Positions 45,801-53,582 are shown, numbered from the stretch's first letter. The stretch is DNA of 64,000 nt from UBA3839 sp902776985 (GCA_902776985.1 CACYSD010000022.1:1-64000), one strand, 5' to 3'. The notes: a model not told the origin generated them from the letters alone. Made by a program: numbers and translations.

Positions 45801-46004
45801 AGTAAGATTCCCGAAACTATGCCTGCAAATGATGTTGTTGTTACAGGTACATTTACATGGGTGGATGCAATTCCTGGCATCATTACATATCAATGTGAAT
45901 ATCAGATATTCACTCCTGACGGCAGACTTGTAAACAAACTTCAAAAGGGTCTTAACATCATACGCTTAAGCAATGGCCTGATGAAAAAACTTATGGTGAA
46001 ATAA
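42786..46004 (+). CDS. MBG-repeat and InlB-type repeat surface protein, C-terminal part of the frameshifted gene
   Basis: Open from 42786 to the stop at 46004 with no ATG before the repeats; the first possible alternative start is TTG at 43044. So it probably belongs to the gene at 42148. It holds eleven MBG-type domains, alternating between a YTREYGDANP type and a YTKKQGEANP type. These are followed by three Listeria-Bacteroides (InlB B-repeat/Flg_new) repeats, YMVDGEVYKTYEVEYGS through YTFSGWSEIP. The C-terminal tail YQIFTPDGRLVNKLQKG...KLMVK resembles type IX-like sorting tails. Units are nearly identical in DNA, so length variation by recombination is expected. Likely an adhesin or scaffold. 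Confidence 0.75.
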   Translation, partial: PKAPLTIKAGTYTKKQGEVNPEFTLGYDGFKNNETNIVLTKQPIVRCDAVDSSAPGEYAVTVTGAEALNYNINYTNGKLIVVNADALVVVAKSYTREYGDANPTFEFTSEGAAIEGSPEITCEATATSPVGTYPIIIKKGSVTNYNDTYVNGTLTITKAPLTIKAGTYTKKQGEVNPEFTLSYVGFKNNETSEVLTKQSIVSCDAVDSSAPGEYAVTVTGAEALNYDINYTNGKLIVVNADALVVTANSYTRKYGDANPKFEFTSEGATLNGTPEIICEATTASPVGTYPIIIKKGSVTNYNDTYVNGTLTITKAPLAVSVGNYSKKQGEANPEFVITYEGFKNNETSDVLSKEPSVATTATVSSAPGDYDIVVSGGEATNYDITYTNGKLTITNADPVTITAKSYTREYGDANPKFEFTSEGATLNGTPEITCEATTTSPVGTYPIVIRKGSVTNYNDTYVNGTLTITKAPLTVSIGNYTKKQGEDNPEFVITYEGFKNNETSDVLSKKPSVATTATVSSAPGDYDIVVSGGEANNYDITYKNGKLTITNADPVTITAKSYTREYGDANPTFEFTSEGADLEGSPEIICEATATSPVGEYPIIIAPLTIKAGTYTKKQGAANPKFILSYEGFKNNETQEVLTKQPTAICEATGSSAPGEYAVTITGAEALNYDINYTNGKLIVVNADALVVVAKSYTREYGDANPTFEYTTEGATMDGTPEIICEATAASPVGEYPIIIKKGSVTNYNDTYVNGVLTITKAPLTITAKDYTIKWGDELPVFEAVYEGLKNNETPQVALTSFSISSGATSMSDEGTYDIVVTATSGNYELTLVQGTLTITEPDSHTLLYMVDGEVYKSYSVKYGSAITPESEPTKEGYTFSGWSEIPATMPNQDVTVTGSFTINKYTLTYMVDGEVYKTYEVEYGSEIVPEAAPEKEGYTFSGWSEIPEIMPANDVVVTGTFTINKYTLTYMVDGEVYKTYEVEYGSEIEPEAAPEKEGYSFSGWSKIPETMPANDVVVTGTFTWVDAIPGIITYQCEYQIFTPDGRLVNKLQKGLNIIRLSNGLMKKLMVK
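43044..45080 (+). repeat. Tandem DNA repeats encoding MBG domains
   Basis: Alternating units of roughly 230 bp. Some pairs are almost the same at DNA level: for example the stretches around 43550-43620 and 44020-44095, and 43790-43970 and 44260-44450. This points to recent duplication or gene conversion. Confidence 0.85.
45310..45850 (+). repeat. Three tandem InlB-type repeats
   Basis: Units of about 177 bp, each with ATGGT(A/T/C)GA(T/C)GG(A/T)GAAGT near its start. The second and third are nearly identical. Confidence 0.85.
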
Positions 46005-46040
46005 ATTGATGTCATATATCTGATGTCAGATGTAAACAAG

Positions 46041-46085
46041 AAAACCCCTCCTGCTCAGTGTGATGTGCTGAACAGGAGGGGTTTT
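46041..46085. terminator. CTCCTGCTCAG-family terminator 3
   Basis: AAAACCCCTCCTGCTCAG (46041-46058) pairs with 46068-46085 with one mismatch and has A- and T-runs at its ends. It ends the secreted-protein operon. Confidence 0.85.
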
Positions 46086-46151
46086 GTGTATATCAGTTTG
46101 CACATTATCATATTTTTTACGATTTTGCTTGTTTCTTTCGTCAAATCCAAT

Positions 46152-46159
46152 TATCTTTG
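46152..46159 (+). promoter_or_regulatory. -7 box TATCTTTG before the DUF4143 ATPase
   Basis: TATCTTTG matches the consensus, with a TTG 19 bases upstream (46130-46132). The predicted leader contains two overlapping dyads before the ATG at 46245. Confidence 0.6.
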
Positions 46160-46172
46160 CCAGCAGAAAATA

Positions 46173-46223
46173 TTATGAAATTCGTGACCGTACTCCCGAA
46201 TTTCATAAAAAAATCAGGAGTAC
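46173..46223 (+). promoter_or_regulatory. Two overlapping, mutually exclusive hairpins in the ATPase leader
   Basis: TTATGAAATTCG (46173-46184) pairs perfectly with CGAATTTCATAA (46197-46208). GTACTCC (46190-46196) pairs with GGAGTAC (46217-46223). The second pairing needs bases lying in the loop and beside the arm of the first. Such an arrangement is typical of attenuators or of protein-binding operators. Confidence 0.6.
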
Positions 46224-46244
46224 AATCCCTAAATTCGAGGTTTT

Positions 46245-47384
46245 ATGTACAAAAGAATCTTTGATATTGAAAACAAGTTAGACGAAGGAATGTTCTTGTT
46301 TGGCGCACGCCAGACAGGAAAATCTACTCTATTAAAAGATCGGTTCAAGGGGGCAATCTATTATGATTTACTTGATCCGAATTTGAGAAAAGCTTTTAAA
46401 AGAAATCCCAACTCTCTGAAAGATGCTCTTTGGGACAAGCCTGCAGGTACGCTCGTTATTATAGATGAGATTCAAAAAGTGCCGGAATTGTTGGATATTG
46501 TTCATACCCTAATGGTCGACAAAGGTCTGTTTTTTGTCCTCAGTGGATCTAGTGCGAGAAAACTCAAGCGTTCAGGAGCCAACACACTTGGAGGTCGCGC
46601 TATACCCGAAACGCTTTATCCTCTTGTATGGCCAGAAGTAACAGATTTTCAAATAGACCGAGCTGCCCAGAATGGCATGATACCCCGCCATTATATGGTA
46701 GAGGATGCTACCAAGCGACTCTCTGGCTATGTAAAGGTATATCTGGACGAAGAAATCCGAGAAGAGGGTGAAGTACGTGAACTCGATGCTTTTGAACGCT
46801 TCATGGAAGTTGCTGCCATTTCCGACGGGGAAATGCTGAACTATTCCAATATCGCCTCTGACTGTGGCGTTTCAGCCAAAACGGTCAAGTCGTACTTCCA
46901 AATTCTCTATGATACGCTTATCGGGTACGAAATTCCTGCCTTCAGGAAAGAAATCAAGCGTAAGATCATTCAAGCACCTCGTTTCTACTATTTTGATGTT
47001 GGACTTGCCAACTACCTGATGGGGCGCCACTCTCTGAAACGTGGAACAAATGATTACGGACATGCCTTCGAACATTTCTTGATGCAGGAAATTGTGGCAT
47101 ATAAAGGGTATAACAACAAACGAGATATCATCTCTTATTGGCATACTTACGATAAAAAAGAAGTTGATGTCGTTATCGGAGATGCTAAAGTGGCTATTGA
47201 AATTAAATCCACAGAGTATGTGGAGACAAAACACAAAAAAGGTCTCAAGGCTTTCAGCGAAGAGCATCCGGGCTGTCGCTTGATTCTTGTATCTCTCGAC
47301 CCAATTACACGTAAATCTGGAGACACGGAACTCATCTTCGTTTTGGATTTCCTGAAGATGCTCTGGAATGGCGAAATCTTCTAA
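46245..47384 (+). CDS. AAA ATPase with DUF4143 domain
   Basis: A 379-residue protein. It has Walker A in GARQTGKSTLL near residue 24, Walker B in TLVIIDEIQKVPE near residue 73, and SGSSARKLKRSGANTLGGRA as sensor region. A C-terminal DUF4143 domain follows, with a DVVIGDAKVAIEIKS nuclease-like strand near residue 310. Members are abundant in Bacteroidetes and archaea; the function is unknown and often guessed to concern mobile elements or defence. It lies inside the direct-repeat-bounded block, with an elaborate leader. Confidence 0.9.
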   Translation: MYKRIFDIENKLDEGMFLFGARQTGKSTLLKDRFKGAIYYDLLDPNLRKAFKRNPNSLKDALWDKPAGTLVIIDEIQKVPELLDIVHTLMVDKGLFFVLSGSSARKLKRSGANTLGGRAIPETLYPLVWPEVTDFQIDRAAQNGMIPRHYMVEDATKRLSGYVKVYLDEEIREEGEVRELDAFERFMEVAAISDGEMLNYSNIASDCGVSAKTVKSYFQILYDTLIGYEIPAFRKEIKRKIIQAPRFYYFDVGLANYLMGRHSLKRGTNDYGHAFEHFLMQEIVAYKGYNNKRDIISYWHTYDKKEVDVVIGDAKVAIEIKSTEYVETKHKKGLKAFSEEHPGCRLILVSLDPITRKSGDTELIFVLDFLKMLWNGEIF

Positions 47385-47395
47385 ATAGGAAAAGA

Positions 47396-47520
47396 CCTCC
47401 TGCTCAGTGATTGATATGCTGAGCAGGATTTTTTTTTGTAAAAGGCTGTGTAATATGCTAAAAAAACATTTTTTTTGCAGTTAACTTTTTTATCTGCATA
47501 TTTTTCCATAACTTTGTCAT
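47396..47520 (+). repeat. Right copy of the ~123-bp direct repeat flanking the accessory block
   Basis: Matches 35183-35305 in the same orientation, including the terminator, TGTAAAAGGCTGTGTAATAT, TTTTTTTTGCAGTTAACTT and TCTGCATATTTTTCCATAAC. Recombination between the copies would remove the whole secreted-protein operon and the ATPase as one unit. Confidence 0.85.
47399..47437 (+). terminator. CTCCTGCTCAG-family terminator 4
   Basis: CCTGCTCAG (47399-47407) pairs with CTGAGCAGG (47419-47427) and is followed by ATTTTTTTTT. It ends the ATPase gene. Confidence 0.82.
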
Positions 47521-47579
47521 ATTATTGGATAATTATGTAAAATCCAAACAACTAAACGAACAAAAATGACCAAATAATC

Positions 47580-48719
47580 ATGGCAGGTGTAACCATTAAG
47601 AAAGTCGAGTCGAAACGCGACTTGAAAAAATTCATTGAATTCAGCTATAAACTTTATAAGGGGCATCCTTACTATGTCCCAGACCTCTATTTTGACCTAA
47701 AGAACACTTTGGGTGACAAGAACGCCGCATTGGAATTCTGTGAACGTCAGGCTTTCCTTGCTTACAAGGACGGAGAAATTGTGGGTCGAGTGGTTGCTAT
47801 CGTGAACCACAAGGCTAATGACGCATGGAAGCAGAAGGCGGTACGATTCGGTTGGATAGACTTTATTGACGACAAGGAAGTCAGCAAGGCATTGCTCGAC
47901 ACTGTAGAACAATGGGGCAAGGAACGTGGCATGACTGAGATGATTGGTCCGCTCGGTTTCACAGACATGGATCCAGAAGGTATGCTCTATGAAGGATTTG
48001 AGGAACTTGGCACCATGTCCACCTCATACAATTATCCTTACTACCCCGAGCACATGCCTCCTCTGGGGTTTGTAAAGGACAACGACTGGATTGAAATGCG
48101 CCTGGAGGTTCCACGCGAGACTGGTGTTCCCGAAAGACTGACCCGTGTGGCAAACATTGTTCAGGAGAAGTACGGACTGCAGATCATAAAATTCAAGAAA
48201 GCCAAAGACCTTGCTCGCAAATACGGTCACGAGATATTCGATGTGCTGAACGACGGTATGAAGGTGCTCTATGGCTACAATGCCCTTTCGGAAAAACAAA
48301 TTGACCAGTATGTCAAGATGTATCTCGGAGTGGTTGATCCCAAACTCGTTAGTTGTATTGCAGATAAAGACGGCAACCTTATCGGTACAGGCATCTGTAT
48401 GCCATCGCTCTCAAAAGCTCTGCAGAAGTGCGGCGGCAAACTGTTCCCATTCGGATGGTATCATCTGCTGAAGGCATTGAAGTGGAAACACGACAACCAT
48501 CTCGACATGCTCCTTATAGCCGTTCGTCCCGAATGGCAGGCTCGCGGCGTAAACGCATTGTTCTTCAAAGATCTGTTGCCTCTCTTCATCAGCGAAGGCT
48601 ATGACTGGTGCGAGACAAGTGTAGAGATGGAGGACAACATGAAGGTGCAGCAGCAGTGGATATACTTTGAACGCAGAATCCACAAGCGCAGACGTTGCTG
48701 GAAGAAAAGCATTAAATGA
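47580..48719 (+). CDS. GNAT-like acetyltransferase family protein
   Basis: A 379-residue protein that appears to hold two GNAT-like folds. The first is around residues 5-110 (EFCERQAFLAYKDGEIVGRVVAIVN). The second is around 245-365 (GNLIGTGICMPS, AVRPEWQARGVNALFFKDL, ending CETSVEMEDNMKVQQQWIYFERRIHKRRR). Bacteroidetes homologues are annotated only as N-acetyltransferases; the substrate is unknown. Its stop overlaps the parE start (ATGA). Confidence 0.75.
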   Translation: MAGVTIKKVESKRDLKKFIEFSYKLYKGHPYYVPDLYFDLKNTLGDKNAALEFCERQAFLAYKDGEIVGRVVAIVNHKANDAWKQKAVRFGWIDFIDDKEVSKALLDTVEQWGKERGMTEMIGPLGFTDMDPEGMLYEGFEELGTMSTSYNYPYYPEHMPPLGFVKDNDWIEMRLEVPRETGVPERLTRVANIVQEKYGLQIIKFKKAKDLARKYGHEIFDVLNDGMKVLYGYNALSEKQIDQYVKMYLGVVDPKLVSCIADKDGNLIGTGICMPSLSKALQKCGGKLFPFGWYHLLKALKWKHDNHLDMLLIAVRPEWQARGVNALFFKDLLPLFISEGYDWCETSVEMEDNMKVQQQWIYFERRIHKRRRCWKKSIK

Positions 48720-50812
48720 AAAATAAACAATACATGAGTGAAACTACACATACAGATAATGTAATTACTCCCCTCCCTAACGAAGTGTCCAGGGAGGGAC
48801 AAGGAGGTGGGTCTGCAGGGGAGAGGCTTGTTGAATACACCGACGACAACATCCGCCACCTGAGCGACATGGATCATGTGCGCACTCGTCCAGGTATGTA
48901 CATCGGACGTCTGGGCGACGGAAGCCATGCAGAAGACGGTATTTACGTACTGTTGAAGGAAATTGTCGACAACAGTATCGACGAATTCAAGATGCAGGCA
49001 GGCAAGCGTATAGAAATTGAGATTCAGGACGACTTGCGTGTGTCTGTACGCGACTTCGGTCGTGGCATTCCGCAAGGCAAGATGATTGAAGCGGTTTCCA
49101 TGCTTAACACCGGAGGTAAATACGACTCCAAGGCATTCAAGAAAAGCGTTGGACTGAACGGAGTGGGTACAAAAGCCGTAAACGCTCTGTCAAGCCATTT
49201 TGAAGTACGCAGTTATCGTGAAGGCAAAGTTCGTATTGCCAAGTTCGAGAAAGGAGAGCTGAAAAGCGACAAGACCCACGACCTGCCATGGGAAGATGTG
49301 ACCGACGTGAACGAAACAGGTACATACATCCATTTTGAACCCGACGACACTCTCTTCCTCCACTATAAGTTCCAACCTGAGTTCGTGGAGACCATGCTCC
49401 GCAATTACACCTATCTGAACACAGGACTTGAGATATACTACAACGGACGCCGTATCATCTCCCGCAACGGACTGAAAGACCTGTTGACCGACACCATGGA
49501 CACTACGGCTCTCTACCCCATCATCCACCTCAAGGGAGAAGATATAGAGATAGCCTTTACCCACACCAATCAGCAATATGGTGAAGAGTACCACTCGTTC
49601 GTCAACGGCCAGCACACCATTCAAGGAGGTACACACCAGTCCGCATTCAAGGAGCATATAGCACGCACCATCAAGGAGTTCTACCAGAAGAACTACGAAT
49701 ACTCCGACATTCGCAGTGGAATCGTTGCTGCAATTGCAATCAATGTGGAGGAGCCTCAGTTTGAAAGTCAGACAAAAATCAAACTCGGTTCGCTCACCAT
49801 GGAACCAAACGGCGGTATCAGCGTAAACAAATTTGTCGGTGACTTCATCAAAACCGAAGTTGACAATTATCTGCACCGCAATCCTGACGTAGCAGAAATC
49901 CTTGAACAGAAAATCAAGGACAACGAACGCGACCGCAAAGCCATAGCCGGAGTAACCAAGCTGGCACGTGAACGCGCAAAGAAAGCCAACCTCCACAACC
50001 GCAAGCTGCGTGACTGCCGCATCCACCTCAACGACCCTGCACCCAAGCTGAAGAAGAACAGTGATGGTGAACAGGAGACTGATCCACGTTTTGATTCATG
50101 CATATTCATCACAGAGGGAGACTCTGCCAGCGGAAGCATCACCAAGAGCCGTGATGTAAACACTCAGGCAGTATTCTCGCTTCGAGGCAAACCTCTCAAC
50201 TGCTTCGGTCTTACCAAGAAAGTAGTTTACGAGAACGAGGAATTCAACCTGCTCCAGGCAGCGTTGAATATAGAAGACGGACTCGACGGACTGCGCTACA
50301 ACAAGGTTATTGTAGCAACCGATGCCGATGTCGATGGCATGCATATCCGTCTGCTGATGATTACTTTCTTCCTGCAGTTCTTCCCTGAACTAGTTCGCAA
50401 AGGGCACGTCTACATCCTTCAGACCCCACTCTTCCGTGTACGCAACCGCAAACGTAAGGTGAGAAAAGGTACTTTGGAAGAATTCCAGAAGACACATCCC
50501 GACGACAAGGGTGATTTTATCACTCACTACTGCTATAGCGACGAAGAACGCCTACAAGCCATTGACTATCTGTCACCCGAACCGGAAATTACCCGATTCA
50601 AAGGCCTTGGCGAAATCTCGCCCGATGAGTTCCGCGGATTCATCGGTCCCGACATCCGCCTCGAGCAGGTCACTCTTCGCAAGACAGACCAAGTCAAGGA
50701 ACTCTTGGAGTACTACATGGGCAAAAACACCGGAGAACGTCAGAACTTTATCATCAACAACCTCCGCATCGAAGAGGATAGACCAGAAGAAGAGGAGGAG
50801 GGAGCGGAATGA
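48716..50812 (+). CDS. parE: DNA topoisomerase IV subunit B
   Basis: A 698-residue GyrB/ParE-type ATPase subunit. It has the GHKL ATP site (EIVDNSIDEFKM, RDFGRGIP, GLNGVGTKAVNALS) and the TOPRIM domain (FITEGDSASGS; ATDADVDGMH). It is shorter than GyrB and ends in an acidic tail (RPEEEEEGAE). With ParC it decatenates chromosomes. The ATG at 48716 overlaps the previous stop; an ATG at 48734 is an alternative. About 20 residues near the N-terminus (PLPNEVSREGQGGGSAG) look like translated intergenic repeat. parC is not in the window. GyrB remains a less likely label. Confidence 0.88.
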   Translation: MKNKQYMSETTHTDNVITPLPNEVSREGQGGGSAGERLVEYTDDNIRHLSDMDHVRTRPGMYIGRLGDGSHAEDGIYVLLKEIVDNSIDEFKMQAGKRIEIEIQDDLRVSVRDFGRGIPQGKMIEAVSMLNTGGKYDSKAFKKSVGLNGVGTKAVNALSSHFEVRSYREGKVRIAKFEKGELKSDKTHDLPWEDVTDVNETGTYIHFEPDDTLFLHYKFQPEFVETMLRNYTYLNTGLEIYYNGRRIISRNGLKDLLTDTMDTTALYPIIHLKGEDIEIAFTHTNQQYGEEYHSFVNGQHTIQGGTHQSAFKEHIARTIKEFYQKNYEYSDIRSGIVAAIAINVEEPQFESQTKIKLGSLTMEPNGGISVNKFVGDFIKTEVDNYLHRNPDVAEILEQKIKDNERDRKAIAGVTKLARERAKKANLHNRKLRDCRIHLNDPAPKLKKNSDGEQETDPRFDSCIFITEGDSASGSITKSRDVNTQAVFSLRGKPLNCFGLTKKVVYENEEFNLLQAALNIEDGLDGLRYNKVIVATDADVDGMHIRLLMITFFLQFFPELVRKGHVYILQTPLFRVRNRKRKVRKGTLEEFQKTHPDDKGDFITHYCYSDEERLQAIDYLSPEPEITRFKGLGEISPDEFRGFIGPDIRLEQVTLRKTDQVKELLEYYMGKNTGERQNFIINNLRIEEDRPEEEEEGAE
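48768..48830. repeat. CTCCCCTCCC...GGGGAGAGG repeat within the parE 5' end
   Basis: A C-rich segment, then AGGGAGGGACAAGGAGGTGG and AGGGGAGAGG. The words resemble the intergenic segment at 15901-15990 and are translated as a Gly/Pro/Ser-rich segment before the conserved ATPase domain. Confidence 0.5.
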
Positions 50813-51252
50813 GATCTATTCTTCTTTTTCCAGGTTCTTTTGATCCCTTCACCATAGGGCATAAGGACATCGTTGACCGGGCACTTGCCTCTTTTGCCGA
50901 TGAAGTGATAATCGCAATCGGTGTGCATCCGCATAAAAAATGCATGTTCACTGCTGACGAGCGGATTGCTCAAATCAAACGGATTTTCGCCTCCGAACCC
51001 AGAGTCAAAGTATGCAGTTACGACGGACTCACCACTGACCTTGCACAGGAAATGGGAGTCACAGCACTTCTACGCAGTGTTCGCAGTGTGAAAGACTATG
51101 AATACGAATGTGAGCTTGCCGATATCAACCGCCAGCTTACAGGAATAGAGACCATCATCCTTATAGCCCAACCTCAATACGCCGCCATCAGCAGCAGTAC
51201 TGTCCGGGAATTGATACACTACGGCAAAGACGTTAGCACATTCCTACCCTAA
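50809..51252 (+). CDS. coaD: Phosphopantetheine adenylyltransferase
   Basis: A 147-residue CoaD with the nucleotidyltransferase motif FPGSFDPFTIGHKDIVDRAL at the N-terminus, the LLRSVRSVKDYEYE pantetheine site, and the ISSSTVREL motif near the C-terminus. It makes dephospho-CoA in coenzyme A synthesis. The start overlaps the parE stop by four bases. Confidence 0.96.
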   Translation: MRSILLFPGSFDPFTIGHKDIVDRALASFADEVIIAIGVHPHKKCMFTADERIAQIKRIFASEPRVKVCSYDGLTTDLAQEMGVTALLRSVRSVKDYEYECELADINRQLTGIETIILIAQPQYAAISSSTVRELIHYGKDVSTFLP

Positions 51253-51268
51253 AGACACCTGAAATTCT

Positions 51269-52918
51269 ATGAAAAGATTTTTAATCGCAGTTATTTCTGC
51301 CATAATCGCCATCAGTAGCGTTAACGCACAATCGCTCAACAACCTCAAGGTGAATGAAGCTTTGATGCGCAAACTGCAATTTGCGGAATACTTCATCAGT
51401 CACTTCTATGTCGACAGTTTGAATGAAGAGAAAGTTGTTGATGACGCTATCACGGGCATGCTCAAGCAGCTTGACCCACATTCCACATATATTAAAGCAA
51501 AGGATGTGGAACGATCCACAGAGAACCTCAACGGCTCGTTTGAGGGAATTGGTGTTCAGTATAACATGATTGAGGACACACTTGTGGTCATTCAGCCCGT
51601 GAGCGGTGGACCATCCGAAAAGAAAGGCATCATAGCCGGCGACCGCATTGTCATGGTAAACGATACAGCCATTGCCGGAGTAAAAATGTCAAAAGACGAA
51701 ATCATGCGCAGACTGCGCGGGCCTAAAGGCACAAAGGTGAAGTTGGGCGTAATCCGCCAAGGAGTTCACGGCATCAATGACTTCATTATTATCCGTGACA
51801 AGATTCCCGTGCTCACTCTCGACGCACACTACATGATTGACTCCACTATAGGATATATACGCATAGGTTCATTTGGTCAGAACACCCACAAGGAATTCAT
51901 GGATGCCATAAATGACCTGACAGTCCAGGGCATGCAGCGTCTCATCATCGACCTTCAGGGCAATGGCGGAGGATATCTCTCTGCAGCTGTGGAAATCGCA
52001 GATGAGTTCCTTCCTTTAGGCAGTCTTATAGTCTATACACGCGGACTTAATTCTCCACGAAGAGAATACTTCGCTACAGGTAAGGGCAATCTGCAGAACC
52101 TTCCTGTCACCATTCTTGTCGACAGCTATACCGCCAGCGCCTCGGAGATTCTTTCCGGAGCAATTCAAGACAACGACCGCGGACAGATTATAGGACGTCG
52201 CACCTTCGGAAAAGGATTAGTCCAGCGTCCTTACGAATTGCCCGACAAATCCGTTATCCGTCTGACCACAGCTCATTATTACAGCCCGTCAGGACGTTGC
52301 TTCCAGAAACCATATACTCTGGGCAATCGCAAAGACTATGACGATGACATCAACACCCGTCTGAAGTCTGGAGAGTTGACCTCCGACCTCAATATCATTA
52401 TCAATAGTAATAATACCAACACCCCTATCACCGACTCTGTCCTTGTAAGACTGCAAAAGAGCCTCTTCCCCGACAGCCTCATGTATAGCACACGCCTCGG
52501 ACGCAAGGTTTATGGCGGAGGTGGAGTGATGCCCGATATCTATGTTGTGCTCGACACACTGCAATACACACAGCTACATCGTCAGCTTTCTGCAAAGAGC
52601 TGCATGCTCAACGCCACACTGAAATACATGGACAAGAACCGCAAAAAACTGAAGAAGCAGTATAAGACCTTCGACGAATTCAACGGTGGGTTCCAGACTC
52701 CAGAGGCAGTGTTCGACATTCTCTTAAGCGAAGCCAAGGCTGCAAAGATCACATACACCGACTCTATCCTTGAAGTGTCAAGACCCAATCTCAGTCTGCA
52801 GCTCAAAGCACAGATTGCCCGTGACCTCTGGGACATGAACGAATACTATCACATCATCAACAACAATAACCACATCTACCAACGAGGTGTAGAAGCTACA
52901 CGTAAAGAAAGCGATTAA
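51269..52918 (+). CDS. S41 family carboxy-terminal processing protease
   Basis: A 549-residue exported serine protease. It has a signal peptide (1-20), a PDZ domain (about 90-170, VSGGPSEKKGIIAGDRIVMVN), and an S41 core with the catalytic Ser in SYTASASEILSGAIQD near residue 291 and Lys in RRTFGKGLVQ near 316. A C-terminal helical extension follows. CtpA-type enzymes trim C-termini of periplasmic proteins or clear misfolded ones. Lies 16 bases after coaD. Confidence 0.93.
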   Translation: MKRFLIAVISAIIAISSVNAQSLNNLKVNEALMRKLQFAEYFISHFYVDSLNEEKVVDDAITGMLKQLDPHSTYIKAKDVERSTENLNGSFEGIGVQYNMIEDTLVVIQPVSGGPSEKKGIIAGDRIVMVNDTAIAGVKMSKDEIMRRLRGPKGTKVKLGVIRQGVHGINDFIIIRDKIPVLTLDAHYMIDSTIGYIRIGSFGQNTHKEFMDAINDLTVQGMQRLIIDLQGNGGGYLSAAVEIADEFLPLGSLIVYTRGLNSPRREYFATGKGNLQNLPVTILVDSYTASASEILSGAIQDNDRGQIIGRRTFGKGLVQRPYELPDKSVIRLTTAHYYSPSGRCFQKPYTLGNRKDYDDDINTRLKSGELTSDLNIIINSNNTNTPITDSVLVRLQKSLFPDSLMYSTRLGRKVYGGGGVMPDIYVVLDTLQYTQLHRQLSAKSCMLNATLKYMDKNRKKLKKQYKTFDEFNGGFQTPEAVFDILLSEAKAAKITYTDSILEVSRPNLSLQLKAQIARDLWDMNEYYHIINNNNHIYQRGVEATRKESD

Positions 52919-52993
52919 AACATGCACGTGCGGTGCAATTCTTGGACAAGCCAAGCGTGCTCTTTTGAGTGCTTTCTATAGCGGTATCGCACG

Positions 52994-53461
52994 ATGATAA
53001 CTTATTTAACGAATAATATTCCCTTGATTACCTATCAGACTGAAAATATACGCATGCCGAAGATTCGTCGGCGTGAAATATCCAAATGGGTGAAGCAAGT
53101 AGCTGCACTCCATGGCAAGACAGTTGGCGATATAGCCTATATCTTCTGTGATGACGAGACCATCCTGGATGTCAACCGCCAATATCTCCAGCACGACTAC
53201 TATACGGATATAATCACCTTTGACTATACCGAAGGCGATTGCATCAGCGGCGACCTCTTCATCTCGCTCGACACGGTCCGCACCAATGCCGAGCAATTTG
53301 CCACGTCCAGTTCCCAGTTTGCATCTCCCTACGAGCAGGAACTCCATCGCGTCATCATTCACGGCATTCTCCACCTCTGCGGCATCAACGACAAAGGACC
53401 AGGCGAGCGTGAAATAATGGAGCAGAATGAGAACGAAGCCCTCGCTTTACTGACAATCTGA
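52994..53461 (+). CDS. ybeY: Endoribonuclease YbeY
   Basis: A 155-residue UPF0054 protein with the zinc motif HGILHLCGINDKGPGE near residue 120 and DIITFDYTEGDCISGDLFISLDTV before it. YbeY acts in 16S rRNA 3' processing and ribosome quality control. The third metal ligand appears as Asp or Glu rather than His in the IND segment, a variant seen in the phylum. A 75-base gap separates it from the S41 gene. Confidence 0.92.
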   Translation: MITYLTNNIPLITYQTENIRMPKIRRREISKWVKQVAALHGKTVGDIAYIFCDDETILDVNRQYLQHDYYTDIITFDYTEGDCISGDLFISLDTVRTNAEQFATSSSQFASPYEQELHRVIIHGILHLCGINDKGPGEREIMEQNENEALALLTI

Positions 53462-53493
53462 CATACAGACATAAAATACATGTCATGGATACA

Positions 53494-53527
53494 TACGTGC
53501 CACATAAACATATATATGTGGCACGTA
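53494..53527. terminator. TACGTGCCACATA dyad between ybeY and groES
   Basis: TACGTGCCACATA (53494-53506) pairs perfectly with 53515-53527 around an 8-base loop, and a short T-run with an A-run comes after. It may terminate ybeY or act as an operator for groES; it is unlike the CIRCE element. Confidence 0.55.
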
Positions 53528-53582
53528 ATTTGTTAAAAAAATGTTCGGAAACAAATTTCAAACAAATAAAAACATTATCAAT

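Noticed and set aside
46245..47384. Integrase or transposase for the direct-repeat-bounded block
   Set aside because: The motifs are those of a DUF4143 ATPase (Walker A and B); no DDE or tyrosine recombinase residues were seen.
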